Shown here: piece after piece, positions 45,222-54,222 of the stretch | How positions within the stretch are numbered: position 1 is the first letter of the stretch | Layout: the number at the start of each line of letters is the position of its first letter | Assembly: GCF_002163835.1 (NCBI RefSeq) | Contig: NZ_CP019331.1 | Span: 744,001 to 808,000, forward strand | Length of the DNA: 64,000 nt | Direction: 5' to 3' | DNA from: Polaribacter sp. SA4-10 | GTDB taxonomy: Bacteria > Bacteroidota > Bacteroidia > Flavobacteriales > Flavobacteriaceae | Translations under genes and position numbers: made by a program | The notes under the pieces: generated by a model | Database searches by the model: none | The model's input: the letters and a program-made list of their open reading frames with translations, nothing else | Told to the model about the DNA's origin: nothing

Positions 45222-45728
45222 ATGAAAAATATACTACTCGCTATTGCATTAATGATTTGTTCTTCAATTTTAGGACAAACTACCGATGAAAAATACTCAG
45301 AAGACGTAAAATCTGTAGATGCAATAATGAAAGCATATTATGATGTTGCTTCTGGTTCGAGTAGTGATCCTTGGGAATTTGAAAGAGATACATATATGCA
45401 TTCTAAAAATGCTCATATAATCTTTTTAGACGAAAATGGGAGAGTTGAATTAGTCACATTGGAGGCATTACAAAACGAATTAAGGATGTCTGAGAGAAAA
45501 TATTTCTATGAAAAGGAACTAAAAAGAAATGTTAGTCAATTTGGAAATATCGTTCAAGTTTGGAGCGCATATGAAGTAAGATACAAACCTGAAACCATTA
45601 CAAATAATAGAGGATTGGCTAGTATTCAACTTCATTATGAAAAAGGGAGATGGTGGATAGATAGCTGGACTAACCAAATGGAATCTGATAAAAACTCATT
45701 AGTAACAGCGTTTTTAATGAAGGAGTAA
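45222..45728 (+). CDS. Secreted NTF2-like protein (paralog of 37476)
   Basis: Protein of 168 residues with a signal peptide (cleavage about after ILGQ, residue 19). NTF2-like landmarks are DVKSVDAIMKAYYDVASGSS, QFGNIVQVWSAYEVRY and SIQLHYEKGRWWIDSWTNQ. Its ATG lies only 10 bases after the right end of the IS3 derivative, so its native promoter has probably been replaced and expression may depend on readthrough from the element. Confidence 0.75.
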   Translation: MKNILLAIALMICSSILGQTTDEKYSEDVKSVDAIMKAYYDVASGSSSDPWEFERDTYMHSKNAHIIFLDENGRVELVTLEALQNELRMSERKYFYEKELKRNVSQFGNIVQVWSAYEVRYKPETITNNRGLASIQLHYEKGRWWIDSWTNQMESDKNSLVTAFLMKE

Positions 45729-45791
45729 AAAAAACGTTTCCTAACAATACATTACCTCTAGCAAATATTACAAACAAACTAAACAAAAAAC

Positions 45792-46166
45792 ATGAAAACA
45801 CTCTATCTTTTTACGCTTGTGTTGATTTCGAGTTGTGTACAATCACAAAATTTAACCTGTGTTGATTTTAAAATTGGAACATTTAAAGCAGAAGGAATTA
45901 ACTATAAACTCCCTACTACGACTGTAAGTCGATCTAAAAAAACTCAAAAAGAATCAGCTGATGGTCTTGAAACGTTGGAAGCAACAATCGAATGGAAGTC
46001 CGAATGCAATTATGAATTGATTTATTTAAATGGCTCTCCAGATATGAAAGGGCAAAAAGTTAGCGTTGAAATAATCAAAATAGAAGGACAAAAAGCTATC
46101 TGCACAGCTACTGTTGAAGGCATGCCAGGAATTAATTTGAACTTTGAAATGGAAAAACTAAAATAA
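45792..46166 (+). CDS. Small secreted protein with NLTCVDFKxG motif
   Basis: Protein of 124 residues. Signal peptide or lipobox (LVLISSC, then VQSQ). Mature start NLTCVDFKIGTF, then ATIEWKSECNYELIYLNGS. Paralog of the protein at 28857; both have the TC..F and (D/E)C.Y cysteines. Unknown function. Followed by the shared 3' flank CTGAGTTAAAAAACAA and a terminator at 46238. Confidence 0.7.
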   Translation: MKTLYLFTLVLISSCVQSQNLTCVDFKIGTFKAEGINYKLPTTTVSRSKKTQKESADGLETLEATIEWKSECNYELIYLNGSPDMKGQKVSVEIIKIEGQKAICTATVEGMPGINLNFEMEKLK

Positions 46167-46237
46167 CAACGTTTGCCAATAAAGTACTGAGTTAAAAAAC
46201 AACTCTTTTCTTCATTAATTTTGCTCACTACTACTAT

Positions 46238-46266
46238 AAGCTTAAATAAGAATTTAAGCTTTTTTA
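46238..46266 (+). terminator. Terminator after the 45792 gene
   Basis: AAGCTTAAAT, loop AAGA, ATTTAAGCTT, then TTTTAAT: a perfect 10-bp stem with a T-tract, 72 bases after the stop codon. Confidence 0.7.
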
Positions 46267-46320
46267 ATGCTCTCTTTTATTCTTTCTGATTATTTATCGA
46301 AAAGTATAAAAGATAAACTT

Positions 46321-46341
46321 AAGCCGTGTATAATTAATTAC
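46321..46341 (+). repeat. Boundary element copy GTGTATAATTAATT
   Basis: AAGCCGTGTATAATTAATTA shares TGTATAATTAATT with 39971 and, with one mismatch, 43267, and is followed like the latter by AATTCCTT and CGG.ATTT. Confidence 0.5.
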
Positions 46342-46471
46342 TTGGGAATTCCTTAATCGGAATTTACGCGAATTAATTATCTTTCCGCAACGGCAAAAAG
46401 TGTATCGCACTTTTAATCGCAACAAATCAGCAACAAAATCGTTGTAAACAATAAAGACAACATACGAAAAG

Positions 46472-47119
46472 ATGAATGAAGAAATAAGAAATATGCTGGG
46501 TGTTGAAGAAAATAAACCCAATGATTGGTTTGAGACTCTTTATGCCGAATCAAATAAATTAGGAAATGGAGTTCCCTGGGCCAATATGGCTCCACATCCA
46601 ATTTTTAAAAGCTGGATAGATAAAACGCTTCCTTCAGAAAATGAAAAGACTGCTTTGGTAGTTGGATGCGGTTTAGGTGATGACGCTATCGAATTGGAGG
46701 CTAAAGGATATAAAGTTACCGCTTTTGATGTTTCAGAAAGTGCCATAGCACTCTGCAAAAAGAGATTCCCAAAATCTAAGGTTGACTTCATAACAGCAGA
46801 TTTACTAGAAGGAATTTCTGACTGGTCTCTGAAATTTGATCTTGTTTTAGAAATCTTTACCATTCAAGCACTACCACCAAAATATGAAGAATTATTAATA
46901 AAAAACATAGCAAGCTTTGTGTCTTCTAATGGTCAACTAATTGTTATCGCAGAAGTACAATCTGAAAAAAGAAGGTATGAAATTGGTCCGCCTTGGCTCT
47001 TGAATAATGACTATATGAAATCGTTTGAAAGAAATGGTTTAAAACAAATTTCTCATACAACGAATAATGCATCTAAAAGAGGAGAAGAAATTCACCTTTC
47101 CATTTTTCAGAGATCATAA
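46472..47119 (+). CDS. TPMT-like class I SAM-dependent methyltransferase
   Basis: Protein of 215 residues. The SAM motif I is ALVVGCGLGDDAIELEAKGY, motif II acidic strand VTAFDVSESAI, and motif post II VDFITADLLEG. The N-terminal WFETLYAESNKLGNGVPWANM is typical of the thiopurine methyltransferase-like branch that methylates S, Se or halide acceptors. Cytoplasmic. The start at 46472 follows CATACGAAAAG and gives the full N-terminal helix. Last gene of the + strand accessory run. Confidence 0.85.
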   Translation: MNEEIRNMLGVEENKPNDWFETLYAESNKLGNGVPWANMAPHPIFKSWIDKTLPSENEKTALVVGCGLGDDAIELEAKGYKVTAFDVSESAIALCKKRFPKSKVDFITADLLEGISDWSLKFDLVLEIFTIQALPPKYEELLIKNIASFVSSNGQLIVIAEVQSEKRRYEIGPPWLLNNDYMKSFERNGLKQISHTTNNASKRGEEIHLSIFQRS

Positions 47120-47157
47120 AAAAACTGTTTACAACACCTTAGAAAATAAGCCGAAAT

Positions 47158-47188
47158 AAAAAAGCCAAGTTAAAACTTAGCTTTTTTT
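47158..47188 (+). terminator. Terminator of the methyltransferase gene
   Basis: AAGCCAAGTT, AAA, AACTTAGCTT-like arm and seven T residues; one mismatch in the stem. 39 bases after the stop codon. Confidence 0.65.
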
Positions 47189-47335
47189 GTTTTATAAAGA
47201 TACCTGATCATTCCTCATTAAGAAAGACAAAAATGATAATTTTACTAGATGTAAAATCACCTAAATAACTACACAAAATAGTAATAAAAGACTGTTACTT
47301 AGAGTAGTTTTTCTAATGTAGGAGTAAAATTACAA

Positions 47336-47716
47336 TTATTCTGCTTGTGGAGGAAGTTCTGGTAATTTATTTTTAAAACTTGGTGCATTTTCTCTATAAG
47401 AAACTAATTTCTTTTTAGAAACCATTACTAATAAATCTTCACGTAATGTAAATAAAGTAGCGGCTCTAAAAGTTGCTAGTAGTAATTTTTCTATTTCAAC
47501 AGTTGCTTCGCTAAGAGTAAATTTCTTATATTTATATTCCTCAGCATATCTATGTTTAAATTCGAAAACTTCTTTACCATCAATTACAAACAAACGCATA
47601 TATACATTTAACAAGCCTTCACTCTTTCTAAGCGGTTTGCTTAGCGTTAGTTTTACAAACTCATCATTTGTAAGGCTTTGTTGTAATGTTTCAAAAAGTT
47701 GCTTAAATTCACTCAT
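47336..47716 (-). CDS. Conserved hypothetical, resembles N-terminal part of a flavobacterial methyltransferase family
   Basis: Protein of 126 residues, no signal peptide. Landmarks: EFVKLTLSKPLRKSEGLLNVYMRLFVIDGK, FEFKHRYAEEYKYKKFTL, FRAATLFTLREDLLVMVSKKK. From memory, similar sequence forms the N-terminal domain of longer SAM-dependent methyltransferases of Flavobacteriia (about 390 residues), which go on after SFK... with a catalytic domain. Here the frame stops after LPELPPQAE, so this would be a free-standing or truncated form. No methyltransferase motif is present. Function uncertain. Confidence 0.5.
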   Translation of the reverse strand: MSEFKQLFETLQQSLTNDEFVKLTLSKPLRKSEGLLNVYMRLFVIDGKEVFEFKHRYAEEYKYKKFTLSEATVEIEKLLLATFRAATLFTLREDLLVMVSKKKLVSYRENAPSFKNKLPELPPQAE

Positions 47717-47800
47717 ACTGCAAAGGTAAAATGTTTATCAACAAAAAATACCACTAAAAGTGAGGTATTTGTATTATTTATTTTAATTTTCTGAAACGAG

Positions 47801-49198
47801 TTAAACAGTAAATGCTGCCACTTTTTCTAAATTTGGATTTTTCTCAACAAAAGCCTCTAAAACTTTAAAAAAGTTTAAGATATCTTCTTTGCCATTATTT
47901 GCATTAATAGTTACCAATCTAACAAAAGTATCTTCTTCAAAAGAACCAAAACCAACTACGGTTTCTTGATGCTCATACAAAGCAGTGCAAAGCGCCATTG
48001 GATCTATATTTTTATAATTGAAACAAATAGAAATAGAATCATCAAAACTATATAATGTATAATCGGGGTTCTTTCTAATATACGCTAATGCAACATCTGC
48101 CAACTTAAATTGTTGTTCTACAATTTGCTTTAAACCGTTTGTTCCTATGGATTTCCATAGCGTCCAAAATTTTAAAGCATCATTTCTTCTTCCGCATTGA
48201 AAAGAAGTTTTTCCTAAATTAAAATCGTCTCCGTCTGTTTGGTATAAATAACTTGCATCATTGCTAAAAGAAGCGTGCAAATGTTTTTTATCATTCACTA
48301 AAATAATAGAACATGTTAAGGGTGTTCCAAGCATTTTATGCGCATTATAACTAAAAGAGTTAGATCTCTCTACTCCTTTTACAAGATGTTTATACTTCTC
48401 ACTAAAAATTACACTTCCACAATATGCACCATCTACGTGCAACCAAATTTTATATTTTTCTGTAATATCAGCAATTTTATCAATTGGGTCAAAAGCCCCT
48501 AAAACAGTTGTTCCTGCAGTTGCATTTACATAAGTAGGTACTCCGCCATTTTCTATATCTTCTAAAATTTGTGCTTCCAAGAGTTCTGGAATCATTCTAC
48601 CTTTTGAATCTGCTTTTATATAACGAATATTATTTCTACCAATACCTGCAAAACTTGCGTTTTTAGAATTTGAATAATGACATTCTTTTGACGTATAAAT
48701 AATCAAAGGTTTTGTCATTCCGTTTAATCTACAAGAAGGGTCTTTAGCATCTCTCCCCATAATTAAACCCATATAATTACTCATAGAACCCCCAGTTGGA
48801 AAAGTTCCATTACTGTTTTTACCATAACCAATTAAATCACAAGATTGTCTAATTATTTCTTGTTCAATACCTACTTGTGGGCCCGCAACTTTATAAGTAT
48901 ACATGCTATTATTTAGCATGACTGCTAATAAATCTCCTAAAATTGCTTTAGATTGTCTACCACCAAAAAGCTGATTAAAAAATAAGTTTGTTGCTGTTTT
49001 TGGGGTAGCAATAAGAACATCAGATAGTAGCGTTTTAAAATCGTCATCAATCATTGCCCCATCATTTAAAGAAAGATCAATCGTTTCGTATAATTCACTC
49101 GAATCTATTCTTTCTGCTACCGGGTTTATTTTTTCTTCTTTTATTAAAACTTCTACAAGTTCATTAAATAAAGCTAAATCATTCTTTATAGTAGACAT
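47801..49198 (-). CDS. PLP-dependent group II decarboxylase, probable cysteine-sulfinate decarboxylase
   Basis: Protein of 465 residues, fold-type I. Landmarks: PTGGSMSNYMGLIMGRD, HYSNSKNA (stacking His174), HVDGAYCGSV (Asp256, Ala258) and NSFSYNAHKMLGTPL with the Schiff-base Lys288. This is the glutamate/aromatic/cysteine-sulfinate decarboxylase superfamily. The gene lies 27 bp downstream of cysteine dioxygenase on the same strand. The dioxygenase product, cysteine sulfinate, is the substrate of CSAD enzymes of this superfamily, so I infer hypotaurine formation. Aspartate or diaminobutyrate decarboxylation is the main alternative. Confidence 0.8.
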   Translation of the reverse strand: MSTIKNDLALFNELVEVLIKEEKINPVAERIDSSELYETIDLSLNDGAMIDDDFKTLLSDVLIATPKTATNLFFNQLFGGRQSKAILGDLLAVMLNNSMYTYKVAGPQVGIEQEIIRQSCDLIGYGKNSNGTFPTGGSMSNYMGLIMGRDAKDPSCRLNGMTKPLIIYTSKECHYSNSKNASFAGIGRNNIRYIKADSKGRMIPELLEAQILEDIENGGVPTYVNATAGTTVLGAFDPIDKIADITEKYKIWLHVDGAYCGSVIFSEKYKHLVKGVERSNSFSYNAHKMLGTPLTCSIILVNDKKHLHASFSNDASYLYQTDGDDFNLGKTSFQCGRRNDALKFWTLWKSIGTNGLKQIVEQQFKLADVALAYIRKNPDYTLYSFDDSISICFNYKNIDPMALCTALYEHQETVVGFGSFEEDTFVRLVTINANNGKEDILNFFKVLEAFVEKNPNLEKVAAFTV

Positions 49199-49225
49199 GC
49201 TGTTTTTCTCTTTTTATATTGTTAT

Positions 49226-49789
49226 TTATTCTGCAATTGTAGTGTAGCACAAATTTTTACTAATAAATGTTTTTGAAGCTTCATCAAACATATTACAAGT
49301 TCTAATTGGTTTTGCGTATAAATGGAGGGATATACTTCTCTTTTTAGAGATGTTTTCTAAACGATGAAAACCCATAAAATCTTTCATGTAGGTAATTTGA
49401 TTCGCTTTTGAAACAGCCGTTTTAAAAAGTTTTAAATCGCCATTTTCATCTTTCTTATAAATAGTTTCTTCAAATTCACCCTCAATAACTTTTACCCAAC
49501 ATTCTTCACCACCATGATCATGAATTGCCGTTTTATGACCTTCACACCAGCAGATTAAAATTAATTCATACTTTTCTGAATCTATAATACAATTTCGGGT
49601 ATAACACTCATCAGACCAAGAAACATATGCATCAAACGTATCTTTTTTAAATTTAGTGGAATGTATAATGTGATTGTAAGTCGTCCTCTCTCCTTCGGAA
49701 AGTGCTGTTGTTAAATCATTTAAAGTTTGAAGTGGTGTGGTGTTATTTTCGTTAGAATTCAAGATAATGTATGTCTTTTTTTTGTTCAA
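49226..49789 (-). CDS. Cysteine dioxygenase
   Basis: Protein of 187 residues of the cupin fold. The iron ligands are His90 and His92 in AIHDHGGEECW and His142 in GFHRLEN. The Cys-Tyr cofactor pair of the mammalian type is present as Cys97 and Tyr158 (SLHLYAKP). It oxidises cysteine to cysteine sulfinate with O2 in the cytoplasm. No ATG exists in the early frame; the start is probably TTG at 49789, or another TTG nine codons on. First gene of a two-gene operon with the PLP decarboxylase. Confidence 0.88.
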   Translation of the reverse strand: MNKKKTYIILNSNENNTTPLQTLNDLTTALSEGERTTYNHIIHSTKFKKDTFDAYVSWSDECYTRNCIIDSEKYELILICWCEGHKTAIHDHGGEECWVKVIEGEFEETIYKKDENGDLKLFKTAVSKANQITYMKDFMGFHRLENISKKRSISLHLYAKPIRTCNMFDEASKTFISKNLCYTTIAE

Positions 49790-50052
49790 TTCTTGTACAA
49801 ATCCAAGGGTATTCCCTAAATTTCACTAAATAATTGAGTTTATAAATAGTAAAAACTCCTTATTACAAATATAAGGCATATTCACTCTTTTTATTCAGTT
49901 TTAAACTATTTATTAAATTATTTAATCCAAAATTTATCAAATCCCTATTTTTTTGACTATTTTTCAATATCTTGAAAATTCATTTATTCCGAATTATTAA
50001 AGATTTTGAGAATATCAAATCGCTAACAATTAACTACAACTATTATACCACT

Positions 50053-51591
50053 ATGCAAGACGAAAATTTTATGATTAAAATAGCTGTGCTAACAGTTTAT
50101 GTAGGTATTTTGTTTCTAATCGGAATTTTAGCCTCGCAACGCATTAAAGGCATGAGTGATTATTATGTTGGTGGAAAAAAAATGGGCTTTTGGGCAGTTG
50201 CATTTTCAGCAAGAGCTACAGGAGAATCTGGTTGGCTTTTAATAGGCTTGACAGGAATGGGCGCAATGGCAGGATATTCTGGTTACTGGGTTGTTGTTGG
50301 TGAATTGCTTGGCGTTTTTATATCATGGCAATTTATGGCGAAACGTTTCAAAAAAAGATCTGATGCTTTTGGTGCTATTACCATACCAGATTATTTACAA
50401 AGTCATTTTAAAACTTCTACACATACCCTTAGAATTATAGCAGCGTCTATTCTTGTCGTTTTTATTGTAATTTATGTAGCTTCTCAAATAGACGTTACCG
50501 GCGTTGCTTTTAAATCGATGCTAGGAATAGACTATAAAATTGGTGCTCTTATTGGCTTTTTTATTGTGTTAGCCTATATCTTTATTGGTGGCTTTGTAGC
50601 TGCAGTATGGTCAGATTTATTTCAAGGATTACTCATGTTTTTCGGTTTAGTACTTTTACCAATAGTTGTTTGGTTTTCTATGGACCATGGAGCTGGTGTT
50701 ACGGCAGGATTAAATGCAATAGACCCAACTTTAACCCAAGTAATGGGAAGAAGTACAGATGGTTGGATGAATCTTTTTACCCTATTAGGTTTTTCTATGA
50801 TTGGACTTGGATTTTTAGGTTCGCCGCAAGTGTATGTTCGATTTATGTCGATAAAAAATGAAAAAGAGGTTGATAAAGGAAAATGGGTAGCAACTGCATT
50901 TACCTTACTTACGGATGCTGCTGCGGTTACTATTGGAATTCTTGCTCGAATTTATTTTACCAAAGAAGGTCAAGATCCTGAGGTAGTTTTAGGAAATGAT
51001 GGTAATAATGTTTTAAGCATGATTACTGAAGAATTTTTACCCACAATTTTAGTTGCAATATTTGTTGCCATCGTGTTGTCTGCAATTATGTCAACCATAG
51101 ATTCTTTACTGATATTAGCATCTAGCGCAATTACCAGAGATTTTTATCAGAAAATATTTAGACCCGATATAAAAGATGAAAGCTTAACAAAAATTTCTAG
51201 AATTTCTACAGTTATTATGGCTTTTACTGCATTAATAATTGCCATGATTATGAATTACGTATCTCCTGATCGGCAAATATTTTGGGTAATACTATTTGGT
51301 TGGTCTGGCATTGCTGCTACTTTTTGTCCTGTAATTATTTTGACACTTTTTTGGAAAGGCTATTCAGAAAAAGGAGCTATAGCTTCTATGATTTCTGGGT
51401 TTGTCTCTGTAATGCTATTTAATTTTGTATTTAAAGAAATGGCTTCAGTTGGCAAATACTTTGTAGCACTTGATGTGCTTGCCCCATCTTTTGCAGTAGC
51501 AATCATTGTTGGTTATATGGTCTCTAAAAAATATCCTCCTAGAGCAGCAGCCATTAAAATGCTTGAAGAAATTGATGCTACAACTGATTAG
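50053..51591 (+). CDS. Sodium:solute symporter (SSS family, PutP-like)
   Basis: About 512 residues with 13 helices. It opens MIKIAVLTVYVGILFLIGIL and DYYVGGKKMGFWAVAFSARATGESGW, as in PutP-type proline carriers; helix 6-8 segments GGFVAAVWSDLFQGLLMF and SAIMSTIDSLLILASSAI (sodium site Ser/Thr in helix 8) are conserved. I start at ATG 50053, since the upstream frame (from 49972) has low complexity and lies where the promoter should be. It is divergent from the cysteine dioxygenase operon, so a sulfur amino acid or its product is possible as substrate, besides proline. Confidence 0.85.
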   Translation: MQDENFMIKIAVLTVYVGILFLIGILASQRIKGMSDYYVGGKKMGFWAVAFSARATGESGWLLIGLTGMGAMAGYSGYWVVVGELLGVFISWQFMAKRFKKRSDAFGAITIPDYLQSHFKTSTHTLRIIAASILVVFIVIYVASQIDVTGVAFKSMLGIDYKIGALIGFFIVLAYIFIGGFVAAVWSDLFQGLLMFFGLVLLPIVVWFSMDHGAGVTAGLNAIDPTLTQVMGRSTDGWMNLFTLLGFSMIGLGFLGSPQVYVRFMSIKNEKEVDKGKWVATAFTLLTDAAAVTIGILARIYFTKEGQDPEVVLGNDGNNVLSMITEEFLPTILVAIFVAIVLSAIMSTIDSLLILASSAITRDFYQKIFRPDIKDESLTKISRISTVIMAFTALIIAMIMNYVSPDRQIFWVILFGWSGIAATFCPVIILTLFWKGYSEKGAIASMISGFVSVMLFNFVFKEMASVGKYFVALDVLAPSFAVAIIVGYMVSKKYPPRAAAIKMLEEIDATTD

Positions 51592-51613
51592 AATAATTTT
51601 GACTAAAATTCAT

Positions 51614-51647
51614 AAAAAAAGCTCAAGTTTAAAACTTGAGCTTTTTA
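51614..51647. terminator. Bidirectional terminator between the symporter and typA
   Basis: AAAAAAAGCTCAAGTTT and AAACTTGAGCTTTTT form a perfect stem with A and T flanks, so it works for both converging genes. Confidence 0.75.
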
Positions 51648-51745
51648 ATTTTATATACTGTTTCTATTTATTCATTTTGATATTCATATTCAATCAAAAT
51701 CACTTTTGACTACAAAAGTATCAAACTTGTAAAAAACAATGTAAA

Positions 51746-53515
51746 TTATCCTTTAAATACAATCTTACGCATACGTAAGCTTTCTGGAGTTACCTCTAAG
51801 TACTCATCCGCTTTAATGTATTCCATATTTTCCTCTAAAGAGAAATCTACTTTCGGTGCAATTTTCATAGCTTCATCTGTACCAGATTTACGCATGTTTG
51901 TTAATTGCTTTCCTTTAATTAAGTTCACAGCCATCTCATCAGACTTAGAGTTTTCACCAATTACTTGACCAATATAAATCTCTTGGTTAATATCGATAAA
52001 GAAACGACCTCTGTCTTGTAAACGGTTTAATGCATATGCTGTTGCTTTACCTGCTGCAGAAGAAACAATAGCTCCTTTTACTTCTTCGGTAAAATCTCCT
52101 TTATAAGGACCATATTCACTAAATCTGTGGTTAATAATTGCTGAACCAGCTGTTGCTGTTAAGATTCTATTTCTTAAACCGATCAATCCACGAGATGGGA
52201 TTGAAAATTCTAAGTGCTGTAAATCTCCTTTAGGCTCCATAATTAACATATCTCCTTTTCTAAGAGATACTAAATTAATAGCTTTAGAAGCCATTTCTTC
52301 AGGTACATCAATAGACAATGTTTCCATTGGCTCATGTTTCTTACCGTCAACCATTTTAAGAATTACTTGTGGTCTTCCCACTTGTAATTCATAACCTTCT
52401 CTACGCATTGTTTCAATCAATACAGATAAGTGTAAAACTCCACGTCCGAAAACGTTAAATTTATCTTCACTATCAGTAGTTTCTACTTTTAATGCTAAGT
52501 TTTTTTCTAATTCTTTAAACAAACGATCACGTAAGTGACGAGATGTTACAAATTTTCCTTCTTTACCAAAGAAAGGAGAATTGTTAATTGTAAACAACAT
52601 ACTCATAGTAGGCTGATCAATCTCTGTTCTTGGTAATGCTTCTGGGTTTTCTAAATCTGCAATGGTATCACCAATTTCAAATCCGTCAATACCTGTAATT
52701 GCACAAATATCTCCACAAGGAACTTTATCTACTTGAACTTTACCCATTCCTTCGAATACGTGTAATTCTTTAATTCTTACTTTCTTAGTAGAACCATCCG
52801 CTTTACATAACATGTAATCTTTAGCTACTTCTAAATCTCCTCTAAATACACGTCCAATAGCTATTCTACCTGTAAAAGCAGAAAAATCTAAAGAAGTAAT
52901 TTGCATTTGTGGTGTACCTTCATTGTAAGTAGTTGCTGGAATAGACTCTAAAACCGCATCTAATAAAGGGATAATATTATCTGTTTCGTTTCTCCAATCT
53001 GTACTCATCCAATTGTTTTTTGCAGAACCGTAAACAGTTGCAAAATCTAATTGCTCTTCAGTTGCTTCTAATGCAAACATTAAATCGAAAACTTTTTCGT
53101 GAACGATGTCTGGAGTACAGTTTTCTTTGTCTACTTTATTTACAACAACTATAGGAGTTAAACCTAAGTCTAAAGCCTTACCTAATACAAAACGAGTTTG
53201 TGGCATTGGCCCTTCAAATGCATCAACTAATAATAAAACACCATCAGCCATTTTTAATACACGCTCTACTTCACCACCAAAATCGGCGTGACCAGGAGTG
53301 TCAATTACGTTAATTTTTGTTCCTTTATATTGAACTGAAACGTTCTTAGAAAGAATTGTAATTCCTCTTTCACGTTCTAAATCATTATTGTCTAACAATA
53401 AGTCTGTACGTTCTTTACGATCGTCTAAGATTTTTGCTTGATCTATAATTTTATCAACCAATGTTGTTTTCCCGTGATCAACGTGAGCTATAATAGCGAT
53501 GTTTCTGATTTGCAT
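51746..53515 (-). CDS. typA: GTP-binding elongation-factor-like protein TypA/BipA
   Basis: Protein of 589 residues. GTPase motifs are [12 protein letters not shown] (G1), [12 protein letters not shown] (G2), [11 protein letters not shown] (G3), NKVDKENC (G4) and YGSAKN (G5). Translation-factor domains II, III and V follow, then the BipA-specific C-terminal domain ([19 protein letters not shown]). It binds the ribosome like EF-G and supports growth at low temperature and ribosome assembly. Full length. Its promoter box lies at 53538. Confidence 0.97.
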   Translation of the reverse strand: MQIRNIAIIAHVDHGKTTLVDKIIDQAKILDDRKERTDLLLDNNDLERERGITILSKNVSVQYKGTKINVIDTPGHADFGGEVERVLKMADGVLLLVDAFEGPMPQTRFVLGKALDLGLTPIVVVNKVDKENCTPDIVHEKVFDLMFALEATEEQLDFATVYGSAKNNWMSTDWRNETDNIIPLLDAVLESIPATTYNEGTPQMQITSLDFSAFTGRIAIGRVFRGDLEVAKDYMLCKADGSTKKVRIKELHVFEGMGKVQVDKVPCGDICAITGIDGFEIGDTIADLENPEALPRTEIDQPTMSMLFTINNSPFFGKEGKFVTSRHLRDRLFKELEKNLALKVETTDSEDKFNVFGRGVLHLSVLIETMRREGYELQVGRPQVILKMVDGKKHEPMETLSIDVPEEMASKAINLVSLRKGDMLIMEPKGDLQHLEFSIPSRGLIGLRNRILTATAGSAIINHRFSEYGPYKGDFTEEVKGAIVSSAAGKATAYALNRLQDRGRFFIDINQEIYIGQVIGENSKSDEMAVNLIKGKQLTNMRKSGTDEAMKIAPKVDFSLEENMEYIKADEYLEVTPESLRMRKIVFKG

Positions 53516-53537
53516 GCTTAATTTCTTAAATTTCGTG

Positions 53538-53545
53538 CAAAAGTA
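53538..53545 (-). promoter_or_regulatory. -7 box of typA
   Basis: TACTTTTG on the minus strand matches TAnnTTTG; it ends 22 bases before the typA ATG. No clear TTG upstream box. Confidence 0.45.
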
Positions 53546-54220
53546 GTTGTTTCTATGTAATTTATACGAACTCTAAGTGTTTATTTTTCATTATTAAAGA
53601 ATGAAACCCAATTATTTGTAAGTTAGATGCTAATTTAACAACTCATTATTCTATTACTTTAAAAAAATAATAGCTTTTAATGCAATCATTTTATTAAAAA
53701 TTTTTATAAAAATGCTATTGAAAACAATCTTCTTTTAAATTTAATAGCGCAGTTAGTAAATTGTTTTGAATTAAAATAGTTATCGCTTGTAAACTGCGAG
53801 CACTTCTATACAAAAGAACAGGAACACTGTAGGCTTCTGGTAATGTGTGAATACATTATTAAAGTTACTTGCGTGGTTTTATAGATGTTGAACGTGCAAT
53901 TTTTAGAGTTATAATAGACTATGAAAAAGGAGCATGTGATCATTTAGCAACCTTTACATTTATTAATGGAACAATAAGAGGTGTTGTTTTAAACGAAACA
54001 AGATTATTACATACTTAAACAGCCACATACTAAAACCTTAGTGCAAAGAAAGCAAGTAAACGCTATTTTAAAATAGCTAAATATGCCATCTGCATAAAGC
54101 CAACTTTAATAAAAAATGCTATTAAAATTTACACCACAAAAAGACCGCATTTATCTAAGTATATGCTATCACTTGAAAAAATGAATGCACAAAATACGGT
54201 TAAAAGTAAAACTTATAAAT
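53546..54220. other. Spacer with relics of lost genes
   Basis: No intact gene between typA and the M36 protease. It contains a rhodanese-like fragment (53715-53846, minus) and the C-terminus of an IS3 OrfB (54103-54222, plus). A frame at about 53885-54018 reads DYEKGACDHLATFTFINGTI and on to TAA, unrecognised. Confidence 0.5.
53715..53846 (-). pseudogene. Rhodanese-like domain fragment
   Basis: The minus-strand frame reads TLPEAYSVPVLLYRSARSLQ and AITILIQNNLLTALLNLKED before TAG. It resembles the end of single-domain rhodaneses (P-V-L-Y-C-R-S-G-x-R-S...A...L...G...V.NL.GG). The catalytic Cys (Y-C-R-S) is missing and the start is lost. Similarity judged by eye. Confidence 0.4.
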
Positions 54221-54222
54221 AA
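54103..54222 (+). pseudogene. IS3-family OrfB C-terminal fragment
   Basis: The frame TLIKNAIKIYTTKRPHLSKY, then MLSLEKMNAQNTVKSKTYK and TAA. This is the usual end of IS3 transposases (Y-N-x-x-R-P-H-x-S-L-x-x-x-T-P-x-x-x-H). Only the last ~40 codons remain. Confidence 0.7.
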
